From Prolixibacteraceae bacterium (GTDB lineage: Bacteria > Bacteroidota > Bacteroidia > Bacteroidales > Prolixibacteraceae): 64,000 nt of DNA. A program made the position numbers and the translations under genes. The notes beneath the pieces are model-generated. The model had not been told where the DNA came from and did no database searches. It saw only the letters and a program-made list of their open reading frames with translations. Positions 63,922 to 64,000 of the stretch are shown piece after piece. Position 1 is the stretch's first letter; each line of letters opens with the position of its first letter. Location of the stretch: the NCBI GenBank assembly GCA_021740385.1, contig JAIOZY010000001.1, positions 119,838 through 183,837 on the forward strand, read 5' to 3'.

Positions 63922-64000
63922 ATGAGATTCATAAAAGGACAAAACAGGACACAGTTCAACCTCTTCCCAATTTCACTGGACGAGGCCATTGACAAAGACA
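63922..64000 (+). mobile_element. IS1182-family transposase, 5' part, cut by window edge
   Basis: The first 26 codons read MRFIKGQNRTQFNLFPISLD and on to EAIDKD, the conserved start of IS1182-type transposases (phage integrase-like DDE, with QxLxPxxLDxxI). The gene is cut by the window end. A possible terminal inverted repeat lies 75-90 bp upstream. Confidence 0.8.

Overview
The window is chromosomal DNA of a member of the Bacteroidota, probably a marine or sediment relative of the Marinilabiliales; the order is an inference and the phylum is not in doubt. Phylum markers are gldD and gldE, several proteins ending in type IX secretion (T9SS) sorting domains, many TonB-dependent systems, promoters of the TTTG-N18-21-TAnnTTTG type, weak Shine-Dalgarno sequences, and the HU / 30-aa basic protein / RNase G order. 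Most of the window is ordinary core and envelope genes with small mobile or decaying elements between them.

Layout. 0-4 kb: a lipoprotein and a large secreted M4 metalloprotease with a T9SS tail. 4-10 kb (minus): a TonB receptor with STN domain, a DUF4249 lipoprotein, a macroglobulin/plug-like secreted protein and an unknown exported protein, an uptake-type operon. 10-14 kb: YceI and a GH3 glycosidase with PA14 insert. 14-15.2 kb: a 153-bp MITE, a 28-aa membrane protein ORF with its own terminator, and tRNA-Cys. 15-27 kb: housekeeping genes (folB, glnS, fmt, cdd, an RluA-type synthase, panB), a FISUMP lipoprotein, a SpoIID/DUF4922 pair, a LysM glucosaminidase and a decayed outer-membrane gene. 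27-31 kb: PL1 pectate lyase, a HicBA module with a dead toxin, and DUF4380. 31-39 kb (minus): a TetR-controlled LolA-like / FtsX-type ABC / porin module interrupted by a four-helix-bundle gene lying between inverted short-repeat arrays. 39-42 kb: an AAA/DUF4143 ATPase and an AbiE module with a deleted toxin, flanked by REP-like repeats. 42-48.5 kb (minus): zwf-pgl, then mutY-ssb-gldE-gldD-phosphopantetheinyl transferase. 48.5-53 kb (plus): HU, a 30-aa bS22/mS38-like protein, RNase G and DsbD. 52.9-54.2 kb (minus): a PchB-like chorismate mutase and an HMGL-type aldolase. 54.4-63.4 kb (minus): a vitamin B12 acquisition locus. At 63.9 kb an IS1182-type transposase begins and runs off the window.

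The most coherent system is the B12 locus. btuF-btuC-btuD encode the inner-membrane importer. A cobalamin riboswitch follows, and then a DUF4465 protein (BtuH-like), an uncharacterised surface protein, a BtuB-type receptor and a YncE/DUF5074 lipoprotein (BtuG-like). The two proteins directly after the riboswitch carry T9SS tails instead of lipoprotein signals, which suggests that B12 capture here uses T9SS-exported surface proteins. Other points worth a second look are the four-helix-bundle element in the ABC operon, the 28-aa membrane protein, and two toxin-antitoxin modules that both kept the antitoxin and lost the toxin.
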